The notes under the pieces: generated by a model
What the model saw: the letters and a program-made list of their open reading frames with translations, nothing else
Databases searched by the model: none
Told to the model about the DNA's origin: nothing
Made by a program: the position numbers and the translations under genes
Shown: piece after piece, positions 45,701-52,289 of the stretch
Layout: each line of letters begins with the position of its first letter
How positions within the stretch are numbered: position 1 is the first letter of the stretch
Source of the DNA: Paludibacteraceae bacterium
GTDB lineage: Bacteria; Bacteroidota; Bacteroidia; Bacteroidales; Paludibacteraceae
NCBI GenBank assembly: GCA_024401495.1
Contig: JAKSKW010000006.1
Coordinates: 31,822-95,821, forward strand
Length of the DNA stretch: 64,000 bases
Direction of reading: 5' to 3'

Positions 45701-48613
45701 GATAATCACATGGATAGTATCTGACTCAGAAGTTATCATGTTTTTATTGCCTACTGCTATATATTCCACTACGTATAGGCCAGCATCTTTCTTTTCAATT
45801 ATCTTTTCGCTCCAATCTGTTTCTGGTTCTAATGTTTCTTTATTTAGTAGTCTATATCGTAATTCAGAAGATTCATAATTATCTCCAAGAAATTTTCCTG
45901 AAGCGAACAATGCTTTTGATTCTCCATCATAAACTCTACTTTTACCTACTGGCTTTGTGAAATGAACATTTTCAGTAAAAATAGAAGACTTAATATAAAA
46001 ATAATGAGTTTCGTTCTCTATGATTCGATATTTATCAGCATCTTTTCCTTCTAATTTAGCTATTGCACTATAAGATCCTACATCAACCTTATCATATCCA
46101 TCTTCTGAATATACTTTTAATACGACATCATCTCCAGCCACAATTGGTTTATTTGATGAAATCTCTACTTTAGTAGGCAATTTTGGTTTTCCATCATAAT
46201 ACAGTGTTTCATCTTCATCCCATTCAACCTGTACGCCTCTTTTGGTAACTTTTACAACAACTTCACCTGGTTCAGATGAAGACATAGTCTTATCATCAGG
46301 TATAAATCTATATCTGACAATATAAGAATTAGTGCTTGGTGTTATAATACTAGGAGCTGTTGCATTTCCATCAAAAGAACAATCTTCACCTAAGCAATAC
46401 TCAAAATGTCCCTCTACACCTTTATTGGCTTTTCCAGGTGTTAGTTTTGAATTGCCATCATATTCTGTATATGGCACAGGTGCAGGTGCAGTGAAATCAA
46501 CACCCGCTAACGGAACCTTCTTCTCAGGCTCTGTAATCTCAAATGAATAACTATATCCAATTATAATATCATAATGATCCTCATCGTCAGGAATATATGT
46601 ATAATATGTAAAATATATTCCAACTTCTTTCACCTTCTCTATGGTATTAGAGAATTTTGAAAGATCAGTATATGGACCTGTTACTGTTCCTTTAGTGACA
46701 TAATACTTCCACACTCCAGGAACTTTCGTAGATGATGTTCCTGCCACTACTGGATAATGACCATCTCCATCATATTCTACTTTATCAGGATCACACAATG
46801 TTGGATAAGTCAAATCTGTGGCTGCAACTTTTTTCTTATTAATGGTAAACTCTAAATCATTTTGATTTGAGTTAAACACATAATTGTCCTTATCTTTTCC
46901 ATCCAAATATAAAACAGCAGTATAAGTTCCTGGCTCTACTGCATTTGTTAAAGTTTTACCATTCTTATCTTTTATTGTATATTTAACCGACACATCGTCT
47001 CCTGTCATTTTCCAACTTGACCTCGTCTCTACATTGAGTTCAACAGGATTTTCATTGTAAGTAAACGTTTTTTGCGGTAGGTAATAAATGGAGACTTTTG
47101 CACGAGTGATAGTATACGTCTTTGAAAAATCCTCCTCATCATAATCATAATTTTTCAATACAGATGCTGGAATTAGTGAGTATGCAACCTCCATTGTGAA
47201 AGTTCCCACATTTCGGTTGTCGCCAGATGCTGAAGTCAATGCCACACCAAAAGATCCTTTATCATTTTTTGCATAGTTGTATTCAGGTTGTGGATTATGA
47301 TTATTTCCATCATATTCAAAACCATAATTACCATCATCTCCTGTTGGCCATGTCACATTAAGATCTCTTTTCATGATATGCCATGAGATTTTGTTAGAAT
47401 TTGATATCTCATAGTTGTCTGCTTCGTCTCCAGCCAATTCTAAAGTTGTAACATAATTCATGCTTGCATTAACTTCTGTACCTGTTGTTTTACCAGCACC
47501 TGACACAACAACTGGATATACAGCATCTGAATTCAATACATTGTAACCATCCTTCAATATATATTTTGGAGCATGTCCTTCTCCATCATAAGTAAAACCT
47601 TTTGCACCATCTACTCCTAATAGTAGTGGTCTCTTTTTGATAGTCGCATTCAATTTACCTGATGTAGGGGTACCTGTCTTGGTTGTTACAGGACGAACTA
47701 TACAAAGAAAGTGACGTGAAAATCCATTACTTGAACTATTCATTTTACCACTTATATAATCAGCCTGAAAAAGCCAACGTTCACCTGTGTTACATACAGC
47801 ACCAGGACCACATTTTGCATAGAAATTAGATGACCATAAATTCATCTCACTCATTGCTTCTCTCGCAAAAAATATGGTATTACCATTCTTCTTAGATGTT
47901 CCAAGAAATCCACTCACTCCAGTACCATTATAATCCTTAACATTTTCCCAAGTACATCCTGCTATTAAGGCATTAAATTGTGATTGTGTAGGCATTGACC
48001 ATGATTTTCCCCAATTGACGGTTGCAGCATCATCTTCAGGTTGCAAATAATCGTAATCTGAAGTTTCTGTCTCTTTATCATATACATATTTTGTATACTT
48101 GCCATTTTCATCTTCGTATTTATGTGTACCGTCTGATATATCAGAAGTTGAGCCAGTAGTTTCTCCCCATTTATAATACAAACCAAATTCCACAATAGAT
48201 TTTGCGCCTAGATTACATGTAGACCATAATGTTCCATCATCCAATCCAAGATCGACGTATGCGTGACCATCTGTTATACCAGAAACTGTAGCATAACCAG
48301 ATTTCGCTACCAATTTATAATTGATATTATAATTATCGCTAGCATCTATACCATATTTGGTCGCTGTTTCGTAACTGTTATAATTAGTAGTCGTTGTACT
48401 ATACATCCATGTATAGCCTTCTTCGGCTGTACCATCAAAATAGAAAGCTACCTTGTCTCCAGTATAGACAGCTTTTTCATTCGCTTTAGGAAGCGTGAAT
48501 TCTGCATACGACGACAAACAGGTCATTGTCGCCAACAACGTCATTAAGGACTTCACAATTGTTTTTCTCATCACGGCAAATTTTTTGCTTTTTGAGTTCG
48601 GTGTATATTTCAT
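36785..48613 (-). CDS. Giant secreted repeat protein (3942 residues) with Fib_succ_major-like and MBG-type modules
   Basis: Signal peptide near the N-terminus; an internal ATG at 48571 (MRKTIVKSLMTLLATMTCLS) is an equally good start. Residues about 118-315 form a Fib_succ_major-type domain (HAYVDLGLDDGTLWSTCNLG, NWGKSWSMPTQSQFNALI). About 320-2090 are irregular MBG-like beta modules with FTYDGEGHAP, VGTYTA and NYKIVES signatures. About 2092-3704 are 22 consecutive modules of 70-78 residues in a four-type cycle. The C-terminal 240 residues hold Ig-like sandwiches and a tail ending TPGVYIVKLDDYEQSVKVIVK-type, like a type IX sorting domain. Likely a cell-surface fibre or adhesin; no catalytic motif seen. 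No frameshift interrupts 11.8 kb. Confidence 0.88.
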   Translation of the reverse strand: MKYTPNSKSKKFAVMRKTIVKSLMTLLATMTCLSSYAEFTLPKANEKAVYTGDKVAFYFDGTAEEGYTWMYSTTTTNYNSYETATKYGIDASDNYNINYKLVAKSGYATVSGITDGHAYVDLGLDDGTLWSTCNLGAKSIVEFGLYYKWGETTGSTSDISDGTHKYEDENGKYTKYVYDKETETSDYDYLQPEDDAATVNWGKSWSMPTQSQFNALIAGCTWENVKDYNGTGVSGFLGTSKKNGNTIFFAREAMSEMNLWSSNFYAKCGPGAVCNTGERWLFQADYISGKMNSSSNGFSRHFLCIVRPVTTKTGTPTSGKLNATIKKRPLLLGVDGAKGFTYDGEGHAPKYILKDGYNVLNSDAVYPVVVSGAGKTTGTEVNASMNYVTTLELAGDEADNYEISNSNKISWHIMKRDLNVTWPTGDDGNYGFEYDGNNHNPQPEYNYAKNDKGSFGVALTSASGDNRNVGTFTMEVAYSLIPASVLKNYDYDEEDFSKTYTITRAKVSIYYLPQKTFTYNENPVELNVETRSSWKMTGDDVSVKYTIKDKNGKTLTNAVEPGTYTAVLYLDGKDKDNYVFNSNQNDLEFTINKKKVAATDLTYPTLCDPDKVEYDGDGHYPVVAGTSSTKVPGVWKYYVTKGTVTGPYTDLSKFSNTIEKVKEVGIYFTYYTYIPDDEDHYDIIIGYSYSFEITEPEKKVPLAGVDFTAPAPVPYTEYDGNSKLTPGKANKGVEGHFEYCLGEDCSFDGNATAPSIITPSTNSYIVRYRFIPDDKTMSSSEPGEVVVKVTKRGVQVEWDEDETLYYDGKPKLPTKVEISSNKPIVAGDDVVLKVYSEDGYDKVDVGSYSAIAKLEGKDADKYRIIENETHYFYIKSSIFTENVHFTKPVGKSRVYDGESKALFASGKFLGDNYESSELRYRLLNKETLEPETDWSEKIIEKKDAGLYVVEYIAVGNKNMITSESDTIHVIINPAPLKVTWDYTAPYPYDNKTHRPSATVGCVEADKAAFSPQEYKVIDGDLKSPGKHTIELDLDGVSVINNYELPDNLAITFYIAEPAVAVVRDPIVYTDRQYQGRNHKVIVAEDPKLKEDDPKGHYVFTYNEIESVSKIEFAAPGSWTIQYQWISEDDAYSDGPKKDTLVGLGKVPVTFKWPEEEKRTFEADGKPQQIEATTDDIVDDDKDNVNIYYTIKLNGVKVDEAIEPGEYDIEVYLADGVAAYYDLTKSTCNATSKFTIIEPKKTPISLTLKRVKWTYGNTPSAIELTGNESCKGEETYTYYKDNEYTTLTTTADGAVKEGGEPKYPGTYYFKVDVAPTATCEGGSAYASFDIDYKPLIIKWKKEEKYTYNGKNQGPDVDVSGLEGGDGSPIRRSAPGITAGPHTISYSIYMSHYVISEESDESAINYVIEPAELTVTWPDTELPYEEGKEQAPKPNVEGAVNGEEITFSVIGKATAVGKYTATIVLDEEFATNYKIVESETSSASTSFSIVEPTLEPLTDLELSIEGWTYGQPANEPKFIKGNKCGGTESFKYYTDEACTTATTTANGAAVAGGVPAYAGTYYVKGTVAPNESCGEGFDVAEFVIVPETLYVYDWDIEDKEYDGLNNYRPKAKLKNLSGTILIDAFVSYRQDPNGVYYEGLNVGEQKVRADVAEEYRELAFNFVIDNDNRFKEFYVTPAPLTVTWPNTELSYKEGKEQAPMPVVVGAVNNEDIKYSVTGKKTEVGGPYTATIVLEEPYATNYKIVESETSSASTTFSIAIQEMPQFSEPVAEPLTYNGEKQALLKAGTPSVEFQYALGEDGEWTDTIPAEKNANEEGYLVRWKYTPSDGSAVVTEEVTVPIKKFVIDGNIWTKREFTYNGEVHTPKVSVDGIKFKGDDLDVVVEGSASKCGHWPVTASLTGTSIANYELAEEQKTNSLVISVNNHFEFVTKIASCLYVYDGQTHELVTEGKYTDQTPGYFEYSVDGGEFTTTVPTQKNANDYVINWRYISLDECNVPTGTESGVFTSKITAKDPKIDWGVDVPYLYDNEPHQPSPVLTDVIAGDDVTVEIEEIDPSPAVNVGTYTAKVKLSGADKNNYSLSEANISKEFHIISSKVNKPILDPTPLVYDSETTHVFFENNGKYVVEGKSSAKEPGTYLVKISPADGYTWSDGTKVPVEETFIIKRISVPYPDEDLTPYFYNGEVQTYKIAENPVYTITGNGRKYVGSYNVIVSLNDINHYMWSDEKVTEVSYEFVISAKTVKLPKVVGDLEYVYDGTEKQFEIIVDNGSILDEANPAGTNADTYSRTVSLDMDENGGYVWEDKTTGPKTFDFVIKPQPVIVPEVSETYFIFDNESHSFIVPSDTAKTPRYSVEMEVESAVGPDTFYATCSLNDKLNYVWDGGNSDDIIIDFIIGNGTIAKPTIEKSFTYTGKPITFVPKNSAYIVEIRDENKELVENPINAGTYSVVVRPASGFAWLDNNNQPISENVKIVEAKVDKPIFNSPYTYDYGEVVFSVPENIHYKIYGDTFGIEPGKYKTTLVLEPNYMWNDSTKTDYVINNVVNKRPINIPKSDSTTFVYSGEEQTYKIVVDPNCTVIGNKQTIAGNYTVSVAINQPEYFMWSDNSVTNKTYKFVILRAKVNEPGVANNTFEYNGDEHKFEIAKSDKYIINSEFASETEVGTYYRTVTLIDTVNYTWVNGSVDDWKVKFTIVAASAKIPSVITEHEYTGSPIVFVSEGDGYTVTNGTKTDVGTYTVTLSLKKGYIWSDGSSLDKEYTSVITPLYVPKPNVKEKTFPYSGSYYSFGFSPNNGYSFIGDTAAKEPGIYKVIVALNPNYIWDDETTVNDTFTFNISKLDVPVPMANGNKFTYNGEEQTYQIFIPEDSLFTVTNNVQTNAGTYTVTVTLKDHLHYQWGDTSIAPKTFDFVIGKYRVQLPTAPRINFIFNNEEQILFVNPSDKYTVGAENEKATMSGEYERKVSLNDKDNYMWVDETTEDKTIKFIIGDGTLDSIAIKHEYVYTGDTIVFVPEDAAYIVENGYGIEVGTYIVKVKPSEGYRWSDSTKTERIDTVVIKPIMVEKPSLVLNYTFNKKTINFNIPVSETYEIIGATSGIEIGDYKVTLNLLPNHMWTDSTENVAEYVFKINKIVVPVPPVDTTTYVYNGKRQSYNIAKDPNINVVGNPQIYAGTYDVTVLLSDIAHSMWSDSTTENKTYQFDIARAKVELPKAVQATFAYDGTRKDFLVVENSRYEVLSKNSSETKVGSYEREVALKDTLNYTWIDGSVTNKNVTFVIENGVIEKPVFVKEYVYNGTQYTFVPESNAYRVENGVQVNAGTYEVIITLNPGYVWSDESDEPIKETVVIKPRPIDKPEFPATNIYTYDDTIRGVEIPDSDGYLVSGVTQTKEPGTYEVVVSLQPNYIWADGELDALKYVYTINKIVVEIPAKSDSVFKYTGTDVTYPIIDTVDYYIVKGHHRTSAGLHYVTVSLSDSLHYVWSNGKTDDIIYEFLIGKFKVDLPRAVIDSFVYDGNIKFLEVVKNDHYDVERINDIARDINVYHRRVMLRDTFNYLWADGTVEDKIVTFYIMESVIPSILVPSDLVYTGDSLTLIPSSPAYTIVNNRALNAGSYDVFVLPNDGYTWPDTTKSSRRFTIIVKPQMVKIPVVAPDTFEYAATPYVYNIPIPKDSLYTVTENVQTEVGDYYAVVSLKDSLNYRWIDSTNTPKLFPFVIKNTDFELGPIVQSKEMDMDVTPGHFAVFDVQMSGRAYKYWITCDSCPGLNVDTVYFNGTVGAIDVFIPDTVKPGVYDLNVYFKSGSVVKSQKVTLRVNYPACDIYIVWGDVLTIDNSSNLFHTYQWYKNGEVIPGATRQYYQEKGNLDGYYSCLVNNELFVGPAYYHNEKPLWINAVGGYGTLSVEIVGTVPTGSTLEIYDVNSLQVISVAAEQFNTFENLTPGVYIVKLDDYEQSVKVIVK
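37503..42338 (-). repeat. 22 tandem beta modules arranged as a period-4 super-repeat
   Basis: Each module follows the plan VxxP, YxYxG, a YxI/V strand, AGTYxVxVxL, YxWxD and a closing FxI strand, averaging about 73 residues. Linker endings cycle: IKPxx, then INKxx, then IxxAK/IGKxx, then IxNGT/IxxG, giving a block of about 290 residues. Modules 5-8, 9-12, 13-16 and 17-20 are four clear rounds. Protein similarity between rounds is higher for same-type modules than for neighbours. Confidence 0.8.
43357..44395 (-). repeat. Pair of recently duplicated MBG-like modules within the giant gene
   Basis: The stretch 43357-43585 is closely repeated at 44159-44395 (about 800 bp apart), encoding LTVTWPNTELSYKEGKEQAP and LTVTWPDTELPYEEGKEQAP, each ending NYKIVESETSSAST. 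DNA similarity is visibly higher than among other modules. Confidence 0.75.
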
Positions 48614-48761
48614 AATTTCAAATTTTTCAATCTTTTTCGTTTGAAAATACTTTTTACATATTTGTTTTTAACTATTGTATATTAGCACTTTATCTTGAAT
48701 AATATTCAATTAAGTTTTCATTTTAGTACAATAAAATACTATTATACAACATAAATTATCG

Positions 48762-48769
48762 CAAAGATA
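48762..48769 (-). promoter_or_regulatory. -7 element for the giant repeat gene
   Basis: Minus-strand TATCTTTG fits TAnnTTTG about 150 bp before the start codon; no good TTTG at the -33 distance. Confidence 0.4.
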
Positions 48770-48990
48770 ATAACTTTTGAATTTAAAAACCTTACATATT
48801 TGTGTTTTTTGACATAAAAAATGTTAATAAGTTTTAATTTAATGCTTATTGACATGTTTTGGATTTTTATGCGTATATGCATTATTTTGAATAAATATGA
48901 AATTTATTCGTGAAGACGAGATCAGTTGCTAAAATTATTGCGAATGGCTAATTTGTAGGTCTAAATTAACCATTCGCATAATTGCGGCAT

Positions 48991-49019
48991 AAAAAAGACG
49001 GAGACTATTTATTCCCGTC
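48991..49019 (-). terminator. Terminator after the CYTH gene
   Basis: GACGG (48997-49001) pairs with CCGTC (49015-49019); minus strand continues TTTTTT at 48991-48996. Confidence 0.75.
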
Positions 49020-49041
49020 ATTATGAATTATGAATTATGAA

Positions 49042-49515
49042 TTACGAATTGTTAATCCAACTCTTGTATGGATTCTCAGCAAGATGTGAATTGTAATATC
49101 TTTTATCGGCTGTGACTTCTTTTCCTATCCATGCAGGTTTGTCGAATGTCTCTGCTTCACTCTCCAATTCTATCTCCGCCACTATCAAGCCTTGGTTGTC
49201 GCCAAGAAACTCGTCTATTTCCCACGTATGCTTGCCTCTCTTGACTTTGTAGCGATACTTCTCTACCACTGGTGTCTGACTCAACTGCATCATCGCTTTC
49301 GCGTCGTCGACGGGAATCTCATATTCAAATTCCATTCGGCTGAAACTCTGAGTCTTGCTCTTAATCGTAAGATAGCCTTTGTCTCCCGCTATTCTCACTC
49401 TCACCGTATTGCCTTTCTTATTCAGATAGCCTTGCGCATAGTGGACTCCTTCTCCTGCCTCTGTTCGCCATGTGTCGTCGGCCATCAAAAATTTTCTTTC
49501 TATTTCTATATTCAT
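49042..49515 (-). CDS. CYTH-domain protein (triphosphate tunnel metalloenzyme)
   Basis: Predicted phosphohydrolase acting on inorganic triphosphate or a similar substrate. The defining N-terminal ExExK motif is seen as IEIERKFL (Glu3, Glu5, Lys7). The tunnel strands follow in order: NTVRVRIAGDKGYLTIKSK, FEYEIPVDDAKAM, VEKYRYKVKRGKHTWEIDEF and LIVAEIELESEAE, alternating basic and acidic residues as in CYTH enzymes. Length (157) matches the short bacterial class. It lies downstream of the TonB receptor gene, separated by hairpins, and has its own terminator. Confidence 0.9.
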   Translation of the reverse strand: MNIEIERKFLMADDTWRTEAGEGVHYAQGYLNKKGNTVRVRIAGDKGYLTIKSKTQSFSRMEFEYEIPVDDAKAMMQLSQTPVVEKYRYKVKRGKHTWEIDEFLGDNQGLIVAEIELESEAETFDKPAWIGKEVTADKRYYNSHLAENPYKSWINNS

Positions 49516-49534
49516 ATTTCCTTGAGTAATTACA

Positions 49535-49611
49535 AGGACCAGAGGTCCTGTTTCGCAACGCGACGGTAACTGATTCCATAATGGTTGAGGTTACAACCGA
49601 AACCATTATGG
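49535..49611. repeat. Composite of two inverted repeats between TonB receptor and CYTH genes
   Basis: AGGACC/GGTCCT (49535-49549) is followed by CCATAATGGTT (49576-49586) pairing perfectly with AACCATTATGG (49601-49611), with a nested GGTT/AACC hairpin. A fragment TGCCCCGTCTCTA (49625-49637) of the dispersed palindrome follows. It looks like a REP-type element; it may also terminate the receptor transcript. Confidence 0.65.
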
Positions 49612-49645
49612 TGTCAGTATCAAATGCCCCGTCTCTATATTTATA

Positions 49646-52186
49646 TTAGAAATCGTCAAAATTCATGTCGTTGTCCATGTCAGAAGATCTTCCATCCTTG
49701 TTCTTCTTGTCTCCCTTATTCTTGTTGTTACCAAACGAATAAGTGGCGTTCAAATTGAAGGTTCTTCCATTACGTGTGCTCTTGGAAATCTGGTGGAACG
49801 AGTCTGACCATGTCTCTGTGTTGAACTTGTTGGAGTTGGTGATATCTCTTACGTTGAATGCCAACGACAACTTCTTGTTGAAGAACTGTCGCTTCAAACC
49901 TAAGTTCATTCCGAATGTGTTCATGCTCTTTCCCTGGGCCGACACTCTCGGTGATCGGTAGTTGAGTGTCAACTGTCCTGTGATGGCCTTTGGCAAACGG
50001 AACTCAACATTCTCTTTAAGATTCCAGCTCCATCCTCCACGCTGTCTTAATTGCAATAGTCTGCTTCTCAACACTCCCTCGTCGTCAATTACCTCAATCG
50101 CTGTCTCTCCACCTACAAGCTTATAGTAGTACAAGTTGACATTGGTTGTGAAGGTCAATGCCTTGAACTTATTCTTTGCGATCAGCTCAAATCCTGTTGA
50201 GTGCGAACGATTCAAATTGGCAAATGTGCTTTTCAAAATAGCTTTGTCTCCTGCCATCTCTGTCCAACTATACTGCTCGACCACATCGTCTGTAAACTTA
50301 TAGTAAGCTGAAATTGTGTAGACGTGGCCCTTAGTAGTCGTGTGTAGATAATTGAACTCACCAGAGAAAGCCTCTTCAGGATGCAAATCTGGATTACCGT
50401 ATGTGATAGTTGTGGAATCCGACATGTTTGGATTTGGATTCAAACGGTAGCCACGCGGACGTGAGATTCTTCGTATACCACTTATCTGAAGCTCGTCATT
50501 CTCAGTGGCATTATAAGATAGGAACAAAGACGGGAAAAGGTTTCCGTATGAGGCAAGATCGTCAGAAGCGCCTGTGTTGTGCTGGATCCAAGAGATATCC
50601 GACAACTCTCCACGCAAACCAACCTTATAGCCAAGTCTTTTTACTTTTCCACTCCACATTCCATACCACGCATAGACATTCTGCTTATACTCGAAATCAT
50701 TAGTCAAATTTTCGCGTCTCTTAAATTCACTTGCAGCGTCGCTACGCTCAAAATATTCGACGTCGTTACGCTCATTAGTGAGATCAATATTGACTCCCAA
50801 CTCTAATTTGCTCAACTTTCCAACTGGCGAAGTATAATCGATGGCAAACTGATTCTTGCGTATAGTACGGTCGTTAGTCTGCTGCTGCTCTGAATAATTC
50901 ACAAGCTGATCCATCATATTATAACGCGACTGGAAATAGTTGTTGGTGTTGTCCTGAGTGTTAGATGATGTCTGGATTAGGAACGACAAATCCTTATCTT
51001 TTCCAAATGAGTGAGTGTAATCAAATTTGACTGAATACATATTACGTGGGCTCTTACCATCAACTGTACGGTTGGAATATGCAGTGTCTTTATTAACCCC
51101 TCCTATCACTCTACCAAACTGGTAATCAATATCCTCATCACGTTTTGTCTTTCCAAGAGAAAATACTCCAGATACTCCAATACGGTTATTGTCATTGATC
51201 TTATAATCCACACCTAAACGTGCAAACCAAGAGTTAATAACGAAGTTTCTGCCGCCATCAGTGATGTTGAATACTGTATCAGTTAGCAACGAATCTCTTT
51301 TCAAGTATTGCTCTCGCTCAATGTAAGATGTTCCTCTAAATGTGCGACGCTGGTATCCTAAAGCTGAAAGGATGGTCCATTTTCCTTTTGTGATATTTAC
51401 CGATCCACCAAGGTTGCCTCCAAGTTTTCCAGCTGACGGATAAGAAAGTCCGGCTGACACATTTCCGAACACTCCGGCAGGAGCATCTTCTTTCAACACG
51501 ATATTGATGATTCCGGCTGATCCTTCTGCGGAATATTTCGACGACGGATTAGTGATAACCTCGATTTTCTCAATACTTCCCGCAGGGAACTGCTCAAGCA
51601 ACTCTCCCTGGGCATCACCCGATAGTCCGACACTTCGTCCGTTGATAAACACCTCTACATTCTCATTATTGCGTAGGGAGATGTTTCCTTCAATATCGAC
51701 GTCAACGGTAGGAATATCACGAAGAACGTCAGTGGCAGAGACACCAGCAGTGGCGGCTCCTTCGTTTACTAAGAAGGTCTTCTTGTCGACATCCATCTGC
51801 AGCTGAGTACGTGTACCGACAATCTCAACCTGGCTAAGAAGAGCGACGTCTTCATGCAACTTGACCGAGAAGCGGGCTCCACCCTCACGCTTAAGAATCT
51901 CCGGTGTGATTTTTCCTACATAATCAGAGTAACCCATGAAAGAGATGACTAGCTGATACTTGTCCTCAGCTACGCCTTCCATTGAGAAACGGCCATCATC
52001 ACCAGTGAACATTCCCTGGACATTCTTAGTACCATCAGCTGTTTTCAGCTCCACATTTGCAAATGGGATTGTCTCTCCAGTCTTTGCATCAACGACTTTA
52101 CCTTTGATTGTATATCCTTGCGCCACTGCAAACATCGTTGCAGAGAAAAGACATAATAAAAGTGAAAATAATCTATTTATACTCAT
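49646..52186 (-). CDS. TonB-dependent outer-membrane receptor
   Basis: Outer-membrane active transporter of about 846 residues from the ATG at 52186, which gives a clean signal peptide (MSINRLFSLLLCLFSATMFA); the longer ORF adds an unlikely 23-residue leader. A carboxypeptidase-D-like domain follows (YTIKGKVVDAKTGETIPFAN), then a plug with VEIVGTRTQLQ, DVLRDIPTVDVDIEGNISLR and GSAGIINIVLKED. The remainder is a 22-strand-type barrel of the outer-membrane beta-barrel family 3 kind. The C-terminal tail is hydrophilic and Asp/Lys-rich (NKGDKKNKDGRSSDMDND). No SusD partner is nearby, so a non-glycan or unpaired role is likely; substrate unknown. Confidence 0.9.
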   Translation of the reverse strand: MSINRLFSLLLCLFSATMFAVAQGYTIKGKVVDAKTGETIPFANVELKTADGTKNVQGMFTGDDGRFSMEGVAEDKYQLVISFMGYSDYVGKITPEILKREGGARFSVKLHEDVALLSQVEIVGTRTQLQMDVDKKTFLVNEGAATAGVSATDVLRDIPTVDVDIEGNISLRNNENVEVFINGRSVGLSGDAQGELLEQFPAGSIEKIEVITNPSSKYSAEGSAGIINIVLKEDAPAGVFGNVSAGLSYPSAGKLGGNLGGSVNITKGKWTILSALGYQRRTFRGTSYIEREQYLKRDSLLTDTVFNITDGGRNFVINSWFARLGVDYKINDNNRIGVSGVFSLGKTKRDEDIDYQFGRVIGGVNKDTAYSNRTVDGKSPRNMYSVKFDYTHSFGKDKDLSFLIQTSSNTQDNTNNYFQSRYNMMDQLVNYSEQQQTNDRTIRKNQFAIDYTSPVGKLSKLELGVNIDLTNERNDVEYFERSDAASEFKRRENLTNDFEYKQNVYAWYGMWSGKVKRLGYKVGLRGELSDISWIQHNTGASDDLASYGNLFPSLFLSYNATENDELQISGIRRISRPRGYRLNPNPNMSDSTTITYGNPDLHPEEAFSGEFNYLHTTTKGHVYTISAYYKFTDDVVEQYSWTEMAGDKAILKSTFANLNRSHSTGFELIAKNKFKALTFTTNVNLYYYKLVGGETAIEVIDDEGVLRSRLLQLRQRGGWSWNLKENVEFRLPKAITGQLTLNYRSPRVSAQGKSMNTFGMNLGLKRQFFNKKLSLAFNVRDITNSNKFNTETWSDSFHQISKSTRNGRTFNLNATYSFGNNKNKGDKKNKDGRSSDMDNDMNFDDF

Positions 52187-52250
52187 AGTAACAATTGTTC
52201 GTTTGTTTAATTTGACAACACTCAAACAGGTAGTAAAATAAAATAAAAAG

Positions 52251-52278
52251 TGCATACGCTATATTTCAAGCGCATGCA
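52251..52278 (-). terminator. Terminator after ftsH
   Basis: TGCATACGC (52251-52259) pairs with GCGCATGCA (52270-52278) with one G-U pair on minus, followed by a T-rich stretch at 52238-52250. Confidence 0.7.
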
Positions 52279-52289
52279 TTTTTAATATG

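Larger units (their letters stand above)
48614..49041 (-). other. Intergenic region with promoter element, long hairpin and terminator
   Basis: No gene seen. On minus, TATCTTTG (48762-48769) is a -7 candidate for the giant gene, giving a leader of about 140 bases; no clear -33. A long inverted repeat (GCGAATGG/CCATTCGC plus TAATTT/AAATTA) spans 48940-48977. The terminator of the CYTH gene lies at 48991-49019. The rest is very AT-rich. Confidence 0.6.

Noticed and set aside
36785..48613. CRISPR-like array in the repetitive stretch
   Set aside because: The repeats are long, degenerate and in coding frame; there are no short identical repeats with unique spacers.
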